The translations under genes and the position numbers were made by a program. From the NCBI RefSeq assembly GCF_018128025.1, contig NZ_JAGSCS010000008.1, positions 1 through 64,000 on the forward strand: DNA of 64,000 bases, read 5' to 3'. Every line of letters starts with the position of its first letter. Positions within the stretch are counted from its first letter, which is position 1. The DNA comes from Proteiniclasticum sediminis (GTDB lineage: Bacteria; Bacillota; Clostridia; Clostridiales; Clostridiaceae). Under the pieces are notes generated by a model. It had not been told where the DNA came from, did no database searches, and saw only the letters and a program-made list of their open reading frames with translations. Of the stretch, positions 38,320-47,010 are shown one piece after another.

Positions 38320-38430
38320 TTCCTGGAAGCAAAACTAAGGATTTTCAAATAATTTACAGCCTGTTGAAATCTGGAGAGGAAGATCATGATAGACTTGTTC
38401 CAAAATCCCCTGAGGGAAAGGAAGGATAGT

Positions 38431-38808
38431 ATGATCCAAAAAATCGGGCAGGTCATGCTCTATGTGGAGAATATCGATGAAGTAACTAAATTTTGGACGG
38501 AGGACTTGGGTTTTGCCCTCCTCAGCAAAAGCGACAAGGAGATCCGCTGGCGGGAGATCGCTCCCTCCCAGGATTCAGAAACCTCCTTTGTCCTCCACGA
38601 ACGGGCGGTCATTGCCAAGATGGAACCCGAACTCAATCTGGGCACCCCCTCCATCATGTTCTTCACCGAGGATCTTGAAGCACTCTATGCACACATGAAA
38701 AGCCGAGAGATCAATGTAGGCGCTCTGGTGGAGATTCCCGGGGGAAAAGTCTTCAACTTTTCCGATCGGGAAGGGAATTACTTTGCTGTCATGGAACCCC
38801 AAAAATAA
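38431..38808 (+). CDS. VOC (glyoxalase-like) family protein
   Basis: A 125-residue vicinal-oxygen-chelate fold protein with two beta-alpha-beta-beta-beta modules, starting GQVMLYVENIDEVTKFWTEDLGF and ending NFSDREGNYFAVME. A terminal Glu suitable as a metal ligand is present in this last segment. Functions in the superfamily range from glyoxalase to antibiotic binding, so none is assigned. AAGGAAGGAT precedes ATG 38431, but an upstream in-frame ATG 38386 also has a good GGAGAGGAAG, so a 15-residue extension is possible. Confidence 0.85.
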   Translation: MIQKIGQVMLYVENIDEVTKFWTEDLGFALLSKSDKEIRWREIAPSQDSETSFVLHERAVIAKMEPELNLGTPSIMFFTEDLEALYAHMKSREINVGALVEIPGGKVFNFSDREGNYFAVMEPQK

Positions 38809-38834
38809 AAACCGGAAGGACACTTCCGGGCATC

Positions 38835-38870
38835 AAAAAAGAGCAATGGAGAAATCCACTGCTCTTTTTT
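38835..38870. terminator. Bidirectional terminator
   Basis: AAAAAAGAGCA and TGCTCTTTTTT flank an inner TGGA/TCCA stem. It separates the VOC gene from the convergent ddl, with T-runs on both strands. Confidence 0.9.
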
Positions 38871-38875
38871 GATCT

Positions 38876-39787
38876 TTACTCTCTGACGCGGAGGGAAACC
38901 CGGATAATCTCCTCCAGGAGCTGCCGATAGCTCATCCCTATGCCTTGGGCACTCTTGGGAAAGAGCGATGTTTTGGTCATGCCTGGCAGGGTATTCACTT
39001 CCAGAAGATAGGGTACTCCCTGGCAGACGATGAGATCCACCCGGGCATACACTTCACACTTCAGGGCGTTGTAGGTTTCCAGGGCCAGCGTATTGATCTC
39101 CGCTTGAAGCGCCGCGGGGAACTCGATGATTTCCTCGGTGGCTCCGCCTTCATCATACTTGGAAGCATAATCAAAGAAACCGCCTTTTTGAGGCTTGATG
39201 ATGAGGGTGGGGAAAATTTTCCCATCCAGAATGGGCACGGTGATCTCATCGCCGGCGATGAACTCCTCCACCATGACTTCCTTATCCACCAGCAGTCCTT
39301 CCCGGACGCCAGCCACCACTTCCGCCATATCCCTGCAGATGAAGGTGGCCACGGAGGAGCCTCCGCTGTTGGGCTTCACCACCACGGGATACCCCAGTTT
39401 GGCCACGGCCTCTTCAGAAAGGTCGGCCACATCGGAAACCACCAGCCAGCGGGCTGTTCGAAGGTTTTTGCTCTTCATGATCCCCTTCGTCAGGTCCTTA
39501 TTCATGCAGATGGCACTGGAGAGCATTCCGCACCCGGAATAGGGGATATTCAGGCTGTCCAGAATACTCTGCACCGTGCCATCCTCCCCGTACTTGCCAT
39601 GCAATGCCAATAGGGCAAAATCAATTCCACGTACTTTTTCAAAAATATCCTGCTTGGTATCCAGAACAATGGGGACCACTTCATGAGCTCCCTGCTGGAG
39701 ATTGCTCACGATCTCTCTTCCCGAGGCCAGGGACACTTCCCTTTCACTGGAAATTCCGCCCATGATCACACCAATCTTCATCTTCAT
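38876..39787 (-). CDS. ddl: D-alanine--D-alanine ligase
   Basis: A 303-residue ATP-grasp enzyme that joins two D-Ala residues for peptidoglycan. N-terminal GVIMGGISSEREVSLASG, LHGKYGEDGTVQ, the ATP-binding VVKPNSGGSSVATF, and the C-terminal ARVDLIVCQGVPYLLEVNTLPGMTKTSLFP with the Mg ligands are present. ATG 39787 overlaps the PAP2 stop by one base (TGATG); ATG 39781 is an alternative. No murF or other wall gene adjoins it. Confidence 0.95.
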   Translation of the reverse strand: MKMKIGVIMGGISSEREVSLASGREIVSNLQQGAHEVVPIVLDTKQDIFEKVRGIDFALLALHGKYGEDGTVQSILDSLNIPYSGCGMLSSAICMNKDLTKGIMKSKNLRTARWLVVSDVADLSEEAVAKLGYPVVVKPNSGGSSVATFICRDMAEVVAGVREGLLVDKEVMVEEFIAGDEITVPILDGKIFPTLIIKPQKGGFFDYASKYDEGGATEEIIEFPAALQAEINTLALETYNALKCEVYARVDLIVCQGVPYLLEVNTLPGMTKTSLFPKSAQGIGMSYRQLLEEIIRVSLRVRE

Positions 39788-40425
39788 CACACTCCATCGA
39801 ATAAACTGGTGACCTTATCCTTGGTGAAAAGACGAAGGGTAAAGCCATATACTAAAATACCATAGAGGATTCCGCCCAAAATGTCCAGAAAAACATGCTG
39901 ACGGATCAGCCATGTGGAAAGGATGATCAGGATCCCATAGGCCATTATCCCTGCTTTTTCCCGCCTAGAAAAATCGGTGCGCAGAATGCCGATCACCAGA
40001 ACGGTGGTCACCAGCACATGGATGGAGGGAAATCCATTATAGGGATTGTCCACGCCATAGGTGGCCCGAAGGATACCCTCCAAAAAGCCCTGTCCGAAAT
40101 CTTGGGGCCTGGGCACCTCCGTCTGAAAGAGAAGGAAGGTGGCATTGGCGAAAAGATTGCCCAGAATGGCTGACAGCGCTGATTCCACAAAGATCCTTCG
40201 TTCTTTCCGGTAAAGCAGGAAAAGAAGACTTAGGGATAGCGGATACCACGTATGATAAACGAGGACAAAGCCAGGGATAAAGGGAATCTTTCCATCCACC
40301 GGAAGCGTCAGATTCCGGACCGTCCCCCAGGGCCGATTGGTAAAGCTATAAAGAAGGCTCACCGCCATCAGGATCCAAAGGAGGGAGATCGGCGCTATTT
40401 TTCGTGTTGTGGTTTTCAGCTTCAT
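39787..40425 (-). CDS. PAP2 superfamily phosphatase/phosphotransferase
   Basis: A 212-residue membrane protein with about five helices and a PAP2 active site: the FPSIHV motif and RQHVFLDILGG, which provide the His-Arg-His phosphotransfer residues, with an earlier weak C1 motif. It resembles the inositol-phosphotransferase type, so it may act on undecaprenyl or lipid phosphates. AGGGGGG precedes ATG 40425 (MKLKTTTRK). The first 80 nt overlap the histidine kinase 3' end in another frame, an unusually long overlap. Confidence 0.85.
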   Translation of the reverse strand: MKLKTTTRKIAPISLLWILMAVSLLYSFTNRPWGTVRNLTLPVDGKIPFIPGFVLVYHTWYPLSLSLLFLLYRKERRIFVESALSAILGNLFANATFLLFQTEVPRPQDFGQGFLEGILRATYGVDNPYNGFPSIHVLVTTVLVIGILRTDFSRREKAGIMAYGILIILSTWLIRQHVFLDILGGILYGILVYGFTLRLFTKDKVTSLFDGV

Positions 40426-42769
40426 GATTGCTGCCCCCCTTTTTGATGTCGGAGAATTCAATCTCAACGCGCTTGGATGCCTTGTCATAATAATCCCGAC
40501 TCGTATCTTCCTCGTCATCCACCAACTGATCCCGAAGAATCAGGGTAAAGGTGGTGCCCACATTAAGCTCGCTCTTCACCACACAGTCTCCGCCCATGAG
40601 GTTCATGAGCTTCTTCACAATGGAGAGTCCGATACCGGTACCTTCATTGTCCCGGGTGGTGGACTTGTTCACCTGGATAAACCGGTCAAAGATAAAGTTG
40701 ACATTTTCCGGCGGAATGCCGATGCCGTTGTCTTCCACATCGATCTTCACCAGGCCCTCCTCCGGATCCAGAGAAAGATTAACCAGAATTTTTCCTCCCT
40801 GGGGAGTGAACTTGATGGCGTTGGATAAGAGATTAAGAAGCGAACGCTCCAAAGCTTCTGGATCAAAGGCCATGGTGTGTTCCTCCACTTCCGTGTCAAA
40901 AATAACCCGGATGCCCTTGTTTTCCGCATAGTCCACAATGGACATGACAATATCCTCCGCAAAACTCACCACATCACCATTGGTCATGTGGAGCTTGTAG
41001 AATCCCGAGTCCACCTTGGTAATATCGAGAATGTTGGAAACAATGCGAATCAGTCGGTAAGAGTTGTGGCGAATAAGCTGTGCATAGTTGCCTGCTTTCT
41101 CCGGGGAGAAGTTCGACAGCTCCATGAGCTCCAACGCCGACAAAATGACATTGATGGGGGTTCGCAGTTCATGGGACATATTGGCAAAGAACTCGTTGAA
41201 GAGTTTCTCATTCTCCCGGGCAATGTAGAGCTGGCGGATATTCGCCTCATTCTCGATGCGCAGCTCATGGAGCTTCACGCTGCTGGTGACATTGCGAAGG
41301 AAAACCAGCATCTGCTTCTTCGTCTGATCGAAGCTGATCAGACGGAAGTTGGGCTCCACATAGATATCGTTGCCCTTGTGATCTTGGATTTTCATGATGT
41401 CCAGTTTGAGGATCTCCCCGGACTCGATTTTCCGGCCGATATCATTGAGCTCTGCGAATTTCATCCCCATGAACTGGCTGTCCGGGGATCGGTTCTCATT
41501 GACGTTTCCCGGCAGGACCCGAAACTCGTCGTAGACCATGTCATTGGCTTCCATGACCCGGTTCTTCCCGATGTCATAAACGTAGATATAGTCCGGAATC
41601 AGGTTGAAGAAGCTGCGGTACTTGTACTCCGACCGCTCCAGGGATTCCTGCATGGCCCGTATGACCGTGATGTCCTTGGCCGTGATACAGAAGATTTCCT
41701 CATCGTTTTGCTCAATGTACACCACGTCCACATCCAAAATATGGGTGTTCTCATGGAGATGGACCTTGATGGAAGAGGAGTAGTTCATATTGTATTTGAT
41801 GATTTCGTATTTTTCTTTAAGATACAGCGAAAGATCCTTCTCCAGCTCCTTTCCGTAGTTGTTGAAGAAGATCTTGTACTTGGAGTTGGAATAGAGGATC
41901 TCATGCTTGGAGTTAACGAAAACCGTTATGTTCTCGTTATATTCCGCAGACTTGAAGAACATGAAGAGGTTATTCTTCAGTACCTCTGACTTCTCAATGA
42001 CCACATCCTTGTTCCGCACGATTTCCAGCATGGACCAGGGAATGGCAATAATATAGATGGAGAAGGTTAGGGTCTCCAGTATTTTCGCCGTGATGAGATA
42101 GCGAAAATCAAAGCCGTTATAGAAGATGCTGTAACAGATCATGGCGGTGAAGTAGAGAAGCGCGGTCAGATAGACTGTCATGTTGAAGACATTCTTCTGA
42201 ATGACCGACGCATTGAAATACCAGCCGGCAAAAAACGGGATGATCAGGAGCATGATGATTTCCAGGGCATAGGCATAGGGTCCGGTGAGGATCACCGGTT
42301 CTTTCATCACTGCCTGAAATACGGTGAAATAGGCCACGATGAGAATCACGGCCAGTACAATGAAGAGATCCTTGTTGACATAATTATAAATACTGTCCGA
42401 AAAAAAGGACTTCAAGGTGAAATAGGTCAGAAGTACGATCACCATGTAGATCCCTAAAAAAGCCAGTTCGATCCGGCCATTGATGATGATGATATTATTT
42501 TTGTATTCCAGGAAGGAGCTTCCCAATACGATGATGCCCAAGACCAGCACATACTTCATGTGGTTGTAGGAGGCATACAGGAACAGCATAAAAAAAGAAA
42601 TGGCGGCCAGGATGATGTTGATGTTGTCCAGCCGCAGATCCACCATTTTTCGCCCCTCATCGGTCAGGGTGTGGGCGGTTAGAAAAGCAGCCGAAAAAAA
42701 GGCCAGGACAAGGAGGATGACCCTGGAATTATTGGCAGCGACGATTATTGCATTGTCCTTGGACTTCAT
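40346..42769 (-). CDS. Membrane-bound sensor histidine kinase, orphan
   Basis: An 807-residue kinase. About eight membrane helices fill residues 15-250, followed by PAS-like sensory regions (about 260-380 and 385-510), a HisKA dimerisation domain with MSHELRTPINVI (His about 531), and a HATPase domain with N box LLSNAIKFTP, G1 DNGIGIP, F box FIFDRFIQ and G2 GTGIGLSIVKKL. GGGGGAAGG precedes ATG 42769. No response regulator gene lies nearby. The C-terminal 40 residues after TLILRDQL are a charged, non-conserved tail that runs into the PAP2 gene. Confidence 0.93.
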   Translation of the reverse strand: MKSKDNAIIVAANNSRVILLVLAFFSAAFLTAHTLTDEGRKMVDLRLDNINIILAAISFFMLFLYASYNHMKYVLVLGIIVLGSSFLEYKNNIIIINGRIELAFLGIYMVIVLLTYFTLKSFFSDSIYNYVNKDLFIVLAVILIVAYFTVFQAVMKEPVILTGPYAYALEIIMLLIIPFFAGWYFNASVIQKNVFNMTVYLTALLYFTAMICYSIFYNGFDFRYLITAKILETLTFSIYIIAIPWSMLEIVRNKDVVIEKSEVLKNNLFMFFKSAEYNENITVFVNSKHEILYSNSKYKIFFNNYGKELEKDLSLYLKEKYEIIKYNMNYSSSIKVHLHENTHILDVDVVYIEQNDEEIFCITAKDITVIRAMQESLERSEYKYRSFFNLIPDYIYVYDIGKNRVMEANDMVYDEFRVLPGNVNENRSPDSQFMGMKFAELNDIGRKIESGEILKLDIMKIQDHKGNDIYVEPNFRLISFDQTKKQMLVFLRNVTSSVKLHELRIENEANIRQLYIARENEKLFNEFFANMSHELRTPINVILSALELMELSNFSPEKAGNYAQLIRHNSYRLIRIVSNILDITKVDSGFYKLHMTNGDVVSFAEDIVMSIVDYAENKGIRVIFDTEVEEHTMAFDPEALERSLLNLLSNAIKFTPQGGKILVNLSLDPEEGLVKIDVEDNGIGIPPENVNFIFDRFIQVNKSTTRDNEGTGIGLSIVKKLMNLMGGDCVVKSELNVGTTFTLILRDQLVDDEEDTSRDYYDKASKRVEIEFSDIKKGGSNHEAENHNTKNSADLPPLDPDGGEPSL

Positions 42770-42800
42770 AGGCCTTCCCCCTTCCCTCCTGGGCTGTCAT

Positions 42801-43457
42801 TTATGAGCGTTTCGGTTTCTTCAGGGATTTTTTCTCCCCCGCATAATAGGTGCACAGTTCATTCACCGGGCATTCTCCGCATTTAGGCGCCCGGGCCATG
42901 CAAAGTCTGCGCCCGTGGAAGATCAAAAGATGATGGGCTTTGGTCCACACCTTCTTGTCCAGAGCTTTCATGAGGCTTTCCTCGGTTTTTTCCACAGTGG
43001 TTTCCTTCACTATCCCCAGGCGATTGCTCACCCGAAACACATGGGTGTCCACGGCGATGGCGGGAACATCAAAGGCATTGGAGAGAACCACATTGGCGGT
43101 TTTCCGGCCCACGCCGGGAAGGGCCACCAGCTCTTCCATGGTCCGGGGAACTTCCCCGTGATGCCTCTCCTTCAGGAGAGGAAACAGCTTCAGGAGATTT
43201 TGTCCTTTGGTTTTGTAGAGGCCGATGACTTTGATATGGCTCTCCAGAATTTCCGGCGTAATCGTCAGAAAATCTTCCAGTGTGGCATACTCCTGAAAAA
43301 GCTTCGCCGTGACTTCATTGACCTTTTTATCCGTGGATTGGGCGGATAAGATGGTGGCCACCAGAAGCTGCAGCGGACTTTCGTGATTCAGCTCACAGCG
43401 GGCATCCGGATAGGTTTCTTCCAGAATGGCCAGAATTTCTCGGTTTTTTTTATTCAT
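42801..43457 (-). CDS. nth: Endonuclease III
   Basis: A 218-residue DNA glycosylase/AP lyase that removes oxidised pyrimidines. The HhH motif LPGVGRKTANVV holds the catalytic Lys, VDTHVFRVSNRLG the catalytic Asp, and CMARAPKCGECPVNELC (CX6CX2CX5C) binds the [4Fe-4S] cluster. AAGGAGAAGGAC precedes ATG 43457. It lies between plsC and the histidine kinase gene. Confidence 0.96.
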   Translation of the reverse strand: MNKKNREILAILEETYPDARCELNHESPLQLLVATILSAQSTDKKVNEVTAKLFQEYATLEDFLTITPEILESHIKVIGLYKTKGQNLLKLFPLLKERHHGEVPRTMEELVALPGVGRKTANVVLSNAFDVPAIAVDTHVFRVSNRLGIVKETTVEKTEESLMKALDKKVWTKAHHLLIFHGRRLCMARAPKCGECPVNELCTYYAGEKKSLKKPKRS

Positions 43458-43483
43458 GTCCTTCTCCTTTTCTAGGAAGAGCG

Positions 43484-44179
43484 TCAGGCATAGACTCCCC
43501 GGTACTTCTCCGGCAGCATGGCTGCGATGCTTCGCATGATGTAGTCCATGGTGTCCTGATCATACTGCTCTTTGGACTGATCTTCCCGCTTCTCCGGCAA
43601 ATGGAAAGGCTGTCCCACTTTCACCAGAATATTCCCCTGATGAAGCTTCTCGCCCGTCATGTTGTTCTGGTCAATGGGCAGCACTTTTTCCGTGCCCGTC
43701 ATGGCCAAAGGCACGATTCTCACCTTCGCCAGTTTGGCCATGAGGAGAATTCCCCGCTTGCCTTCAATCATGGATCCCACTCGGGAACGGGTTCCTTCAG
43801 GGAAAATCACCACATTATTCCCCGTCTTCAGCAGGGTGATGATTTCCTTCATGGCTGCCTTATCCGGAGAGTTTGGCTTAATATTGATATGCTTGAAGAC
43901 TTTTTTGAACAGGCCGGTGAAGGGATCATTGGTCAGCTTCATCCCCGCCACAAAGGTAGGCGCATAATCCCCCAGCACATGATTCAGCGCCGGACCGTCG
44001 ATATTGCTCAAATGATTGCAGATGAAGATCACCGTCTCCTCTTTTGAGGGAAGATTTTCCTTTCCCTCCAGCGTCACATGGGCATAATGATTGAAGATAT
44101 AGTTCAGGCCTTTTTGTGCCACAAATTTCTGAAACCCTTCTGGTGTCTTGGCCACCAGTTTCAAGATCAATTTTCTCAA
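43484..44179 (-). CDS. plsC: 1-acyl-sn-glycerol-3-phosphate acyltransferase
   Basis: A 231-residue membrane-associated enzyme making phosphatidic acid. The acyltransferase motifs are NHLSNIDGPAL (the HX4D box) and FPEGTRSR, with further VPLAMTGTEKVLP. The frame extends to 44386 into queG, but AAGGGG upstream of TTG 44179 (read as Met-RKLILKLVAKTPEGF) sits at good distance and lies past the queG stop at 44211. No ATG start is available here. Confidence 0.88.
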   Translation of the reverse strand: MRKLILKLVAKTPEGFQKFVAQKGLNYIFNHYAHVTLEGKENLPSKEETVIFICNHLSNIDGPALNHVLGDYAPTFVAGMKLTNDPFTGLFKKVFKHINIKPNSPDKAAMKEIITLLKTGNNVVIFPEGTRSRVGSMIEGKRGILLMAKLAKVRIVPLAMTGTEKVLPIDQNNMTGEKLHQGNILVKVGQPFHLPEKREDQSKEQYDQDTMDYIMRSIAAMLPEKYRGVYA

Positions 44180-44210
44180 TGTCCTTACCCCTTTTTCTGT
44201 AATAGTTCCA

Positions 44211-45203
44211 TTATAAAATGAAAATGTTTTGAAGTCTATTCCAATGCTCCCGGAGATACTCTGTGGGAAGCTTTTCCCCCTCCACGGGCACCTTTTGCCG
44301 CATGAGTTCCACCAAGGCATTTCGCTGGAGCAGCTTTTTCCCCCGCCACCCGGAGGAGGTTTCCTGATAGGGTCGAAACTCGGCATTGGTGAGGTTTAGG
44401 ATGGCCAGTAGATCGGGATGGCGCATGTACGGCCGGGGCGTGAAATCCGCAATGGATGTGGTCGATATTCCCCGATTCAGCGGACAGGCCCGTTGACAGG
44501 TGTCACAGCCAAAGAGTCGTCCTTTAAAAAGTCGAAAATCCTCATCCTCCACGGTCTTGTTTTGCGTAATATAAGACATGCAGCGCTTGGTATCATAATA
44601 TCTCTCCCCCAGAATCTGCGTGGGGCAGGCCTTCAGGCAGTTTCGGCAGTCTTTGCAGACCGCATAATCCTGAATTTTTGCTGGGTCACGCTCTGTGGCG
44701 GGCAGCTCCAGATCCGTGAGGATCTCGCCCAGAAATACATAGCTTCCATAATCCGGTGTAATAAGAAGATGGTTTCGGCCGATTTCCCCCACCCCCGCCA
44801 TGTAGGCGATGAGGCGTTCCGGCAGGGCATTGTTGTCGGCAAAAACCTCCGCCTGGCCCCCCTTGGCCCGAAAAAGGCCAGCCACCTTCTCCAGGATTTC
44901 CCGGACCACCAGATGATAGTCCCTCCCCTGGGTATAGAGAGAAAAGTAGCCGCCGGAGGCCATATAGCTATCGTAATAGTAGGGCACCGCCACACTGAGA
45001 ATGGTCTTGGCCCCAGGCAAAGAGGCGGACAGATCCACCTTCTTGTCCAGATCGTTTTCTTCAAAGGTGGTGGTCAGCCCCCGGGCGATGCGCTCCGCAA
45101 AATAGTCCCGGGACTCCTCCAGGGTGCGGACGTGAAGATAACCGAAGTTTCGGATCCCCTGCTTCTTGAGCTCCTCTTCCACATTTTTCAGCAGTTCTTC
45201 CAA
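44211..45203 (-). CDS. queG: Epoxyqueuosine reductase
   Basis: A 330-residue cobalamin- and Fe-S-dependent enzyme for the last step of queuosine synthesis in tRNA. The N-terminal corrinoid-binding part has SVAVPYYYD and VGEIGRNHLLITPDYGSYVFLGEILTD; two [4Fe-4S] sites follow, CKDCRNCLKACPTQ and CDTCQRACPLN. The frame opens at ATG 45257, but a -10 box (45256-45261) overlaps that ATG, and GGGGAGGAG precedes TTG 45203 (read Met-EELLKNVEEEL), so TTG is the probable start. A GC-rich hairpin lies in the leader. Confidence 0.9.
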   Translation of the reverse strand: MEELLKNVEEELKKQGIRNFGYLHVRTLEESRDYFAERIARGLTTTFEENDLDKKVDLSASLPGAKTILSVAVPYYYDSYMASGGYFSLYTQGRDYHLVVREILEKVAGLFRAKGGQAEVFADNNALPERLIAYMAGVGEIGRNHLLITPDYGSYVFLGEILTDLELPATERDPAKIQDYAVCKDCRNCLKACPTQILGERYYDTKRCMSYITQNKTVEDEDFRLFKGRLFGCDTCQRACPLNRGISTTSIADFTPRPYMRHPDLLAILNLTNAEFRPYQETSSGWRGKKLLQRNALVELMRQKVPVEGEKLPTEYLREHWNRLQNIFIL

Positions 45204-45255
45204 ATTTCTCCTCCCCTTTCCTCCCGCCGGCCTCTTCGGTGGCCGGTTTTCCTTC

Positions 45256-45284
45256 ATTATAGATGATCCCAGCGGAAATGAAAA
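45256..45284 (-). promoter_or_regulatory. Promoter of queG
   Basis: Minus strand -35 TTTTCA (45279-45284), 17-bp spacer, -10 TATAAT (45256-45261). The resulting leader contains CCGGCC/GGCCGG forming a hairpin just before the RBS. Confidence 0.6.
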
Positions 45285-45289
45285 CGTTA

Positions 45290-45317
45290 GAAAGGCCCTG
45301 AAGCGAACTTCAGGGCC
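45290..45317 (-). terminator. Terminator of cysE
   Basis: GGCCCTGAAG pairs with CTTCAGGGCC; the minus strand continues TTTCT. The T-run is short. Confidence 0.65.
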
Positions 45318-45323
45318 GTTAGC

Positions 45324-45881
45324 TTAAATATAATTGTAATACAGGAACTTCACTTCCGAATCGCTGTGTTTCTTCACCAGGATTCTTGCCGGAATGCCCA
45401 CTGCGGTGGCCCCTTCCGGTACATCCTTCAGCACCACGGAGTTGGCACCGATCTTGGCGCCGTCTCCCATGCGAATGGGACCTAAGATTTTCGCCCCGGC
45501 GCCCACCAGCACGTGGTTTCCCAAATCGGGATGACGCTTTTTTTCCTTCGTGTCCGTTCCGCCCAAGGTGACCCCATGATAAATGAGGCAGTCATCCCCG
45601 ATGGTCGTAGTTTCGCCAATGACGACGCCCATGCCATGGTCGATGAAGAGCCGTCTTCCAATGGTCGCTCCGGGATGAATCTCTATCCCGGTCATCCAGC
45701 GGCTCCACTGACTGATGAGCCGAGCCAGGAAAAACCGATTCTTTTTGTAGAGATAATGACCGATGCGGTAGGCAAAGAGCGCATGCACCGAGGGATACAG
45801 GAAGAGAACCTCCAAATAACTTTTGGCGGCCGGATCCCGTTTCATAATATTGCGGATGTCCTCGTTCAAGGCTCTAAACAT
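45324..45881 (-). CDS. cysE: Serine O-acetyltransferase
   Basis: A 185-residue left-handed beta-helix enzyme that makes O-acetylserine for cysteine synthesis. An N-terminal helical part (1-60) is followed by hexapeptide repeats with the catalytic His in [11 protein letters not shown] and [12 protein letters not shown], then YHGVTLGGT and GIPARI. GAGGTG precedes ATG 45881; the frame is open a few codons further. It follows cysK by 20 nt in the same direction, forming cysK-cysE. Confidence 0.95.
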   Translation of the reverse strand: MFRALNEDIRNIMKRDPAAKSYLEVLFLYPSVHALFAYRIGHYLYKKNRFFLARLISQWSRWMTGIEIHPGATIGRRLFIDHGMGVVIGETTTIGDDCLIYHGVTLGGTDTKEKKRHPDLGNHVLVGAGAKILGPIRMGDGAKIGANSVVLKDVPEGATAVGIPARILVKKHSDSEVKFLYYNYI

Positions 45882-45901
45882 CGTGCACCTCAATCAATCA
45901 A

Positions 45902-46816
45902 TTAATCATACAGCCCCATGGAAATATACTTTTCCCCACCGTCTGGAGCCACGGTGACGACTTTCTTTCCTTTTCCCAGCCTCTTGGCAATTTCCAGGGC
46001 ACCAAAAAGGTTTGCCCCGGCAGAAATGCCGATGAGGACGCCTTCGGTTTGTCCGAAGGTCTTGGCTGTGGCAAAGGCATCATCGGTGCTGACCTTGACG
46101 ATTTCATCCACCAGGTCAGCCTTATAGTTCTCGGGAATAAAGCCTGCGCCGATGCCCTGGATCTTATGGGGTCCAGGCTGCTCGCCGGACAGGACGGCGG
46201 AGGTTGTGGGCTCTACCGCCACCACATGGACCTTTTTCCCCTGATCCTTGGCATAACGGGCAAAGCCGGAGATGGTTCCGCCGGTTCCTACACCCACCAC
46301 AAAGGCATCCAGTTCAGGAATATCGCGGAATATTTCCTCCGCTGTGGTTTCGTAGTGCTTGATGGGATTGGAGGGATTGATGAACTGCTGGGGAATAAAA
46401 GCGGAATCCCCGATTTCAGCCTTCAGCTCTTCAGCCTTGGCAATGGCGCCCTTCATACCCTTGGCGCCATCGGTGAGCACCAGCTCAGCCCCATAAGCGG
46501 CGATGAGGCTTCGTCGTTCCATGCTCATGGTTTCCGGCATGACGATGACCACCCGGTATCCCTTGGCCCGTCCCAGCATAGCCAGGGCGATTCCCGTATT
46601 TCCGCTGGTGGGCTCCACAATGACGGAACCTTCCTTGAGAATGCCGGCCTTCTCGGCAGCTTCCAGCATGCCCAGGGCTGCCCGGTCCTTCACGCTTCCT
46701 GCCGGATTGAACTTTTCGAGCTTAATATATACTTCCGCACGGTTCTCTTCATCGAAGCCATTCACCCGCAAAAGCGGCGTGTTTCCGACCATTTGGATTG
46801 CATTCTGATAAATCAT
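45902..46816 (-). CDS. cysK: Cysteine synthase A
   Basis: A 304-residue PLP enzyme that makes cysteine from O-acetylserine and sulfide. The PLP Lys is Lys43 in NPAGSVKDRAA, the substrate loop is PTSGNTGIALA, the phosphate-binding loop is VGTGGTISG, and GISAGAN is near the C-terminus. GAGGTT precedes ATG 46816. The promoter with a dyad over its -10 is at 46860-46896. It pairs functionally with the downstream cysE. Confidence 0.96.
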   Translation of the reverse strand: MIYQNAIQMVGNTPLLRVNGFDEENRAEVYIKLEKFNPAGSVKDRAALGMLEAAEKAGILKEGSVIVEPTSGNTGIALAMLGRAKGYRVVIVMPETMSMERRSLIAAYGAELVLTDGAKGMKGAIAKAEELKAEIGDSAFIPQQFINPSNPIKHYETTAEEIFRDIPELDAFVVGVGTGGTISGFARYAKDQGKKVHVVAVEPTTSAVLSGEQPGPHKIQGIGAGFIPENYKADLVDEIVKVSTDDAFATAKTFGQTEGVLIGISAGANLFGALEIAKRLGKGKKVVTVAPDGGEKYISMGLYD

Positions 46817-46835
46817 ATTTTTAACCTCACTTTAT

Positions 46836-46856
46836 TTCCTACTGTTTCACTAGGAA
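46836..46856. repeat. Inverted repeat in the cysK leader
   Basis: TTCCTA (46836-46841) and TAGGAA (46851-46856) flank nine bases between the transcription start and the RBS. It is short and may be incidental. Confidence 0.35.
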
Positions 46857-46859
46857 TTA

Positions 46860-46896
46860 TGATGTAAATTTTACATCAACCTCCCAGGGATGTCAA
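46860..46896 (-). promoter_or_regulatory. cysK-cysE promoter with operator dyad
   Basis: Minus strand -35 TTGACA (46891-46896), 17-bp spacer, -10 TAAAAT (46868-46873). The perfect 19-bp palindrome TGATGTAAA-T-TTTACATCA (46860-46878) covers the -10, the expected place for a repressor such as a cysteine-metabolism regulator; which one is unknown. Confidence 0.75.
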
Positions 46897-47010
46897 TATC
46901 CCCGGGTGTGGCCCTTGGCGGTTTTTGGGGAGAGTTTTGGAGGACATCTGATGGACAATTTTCATCCACATCCTTCCCCCGTTTCTCCCCGAGAGTGGAT
47001 CCCGGATTTT

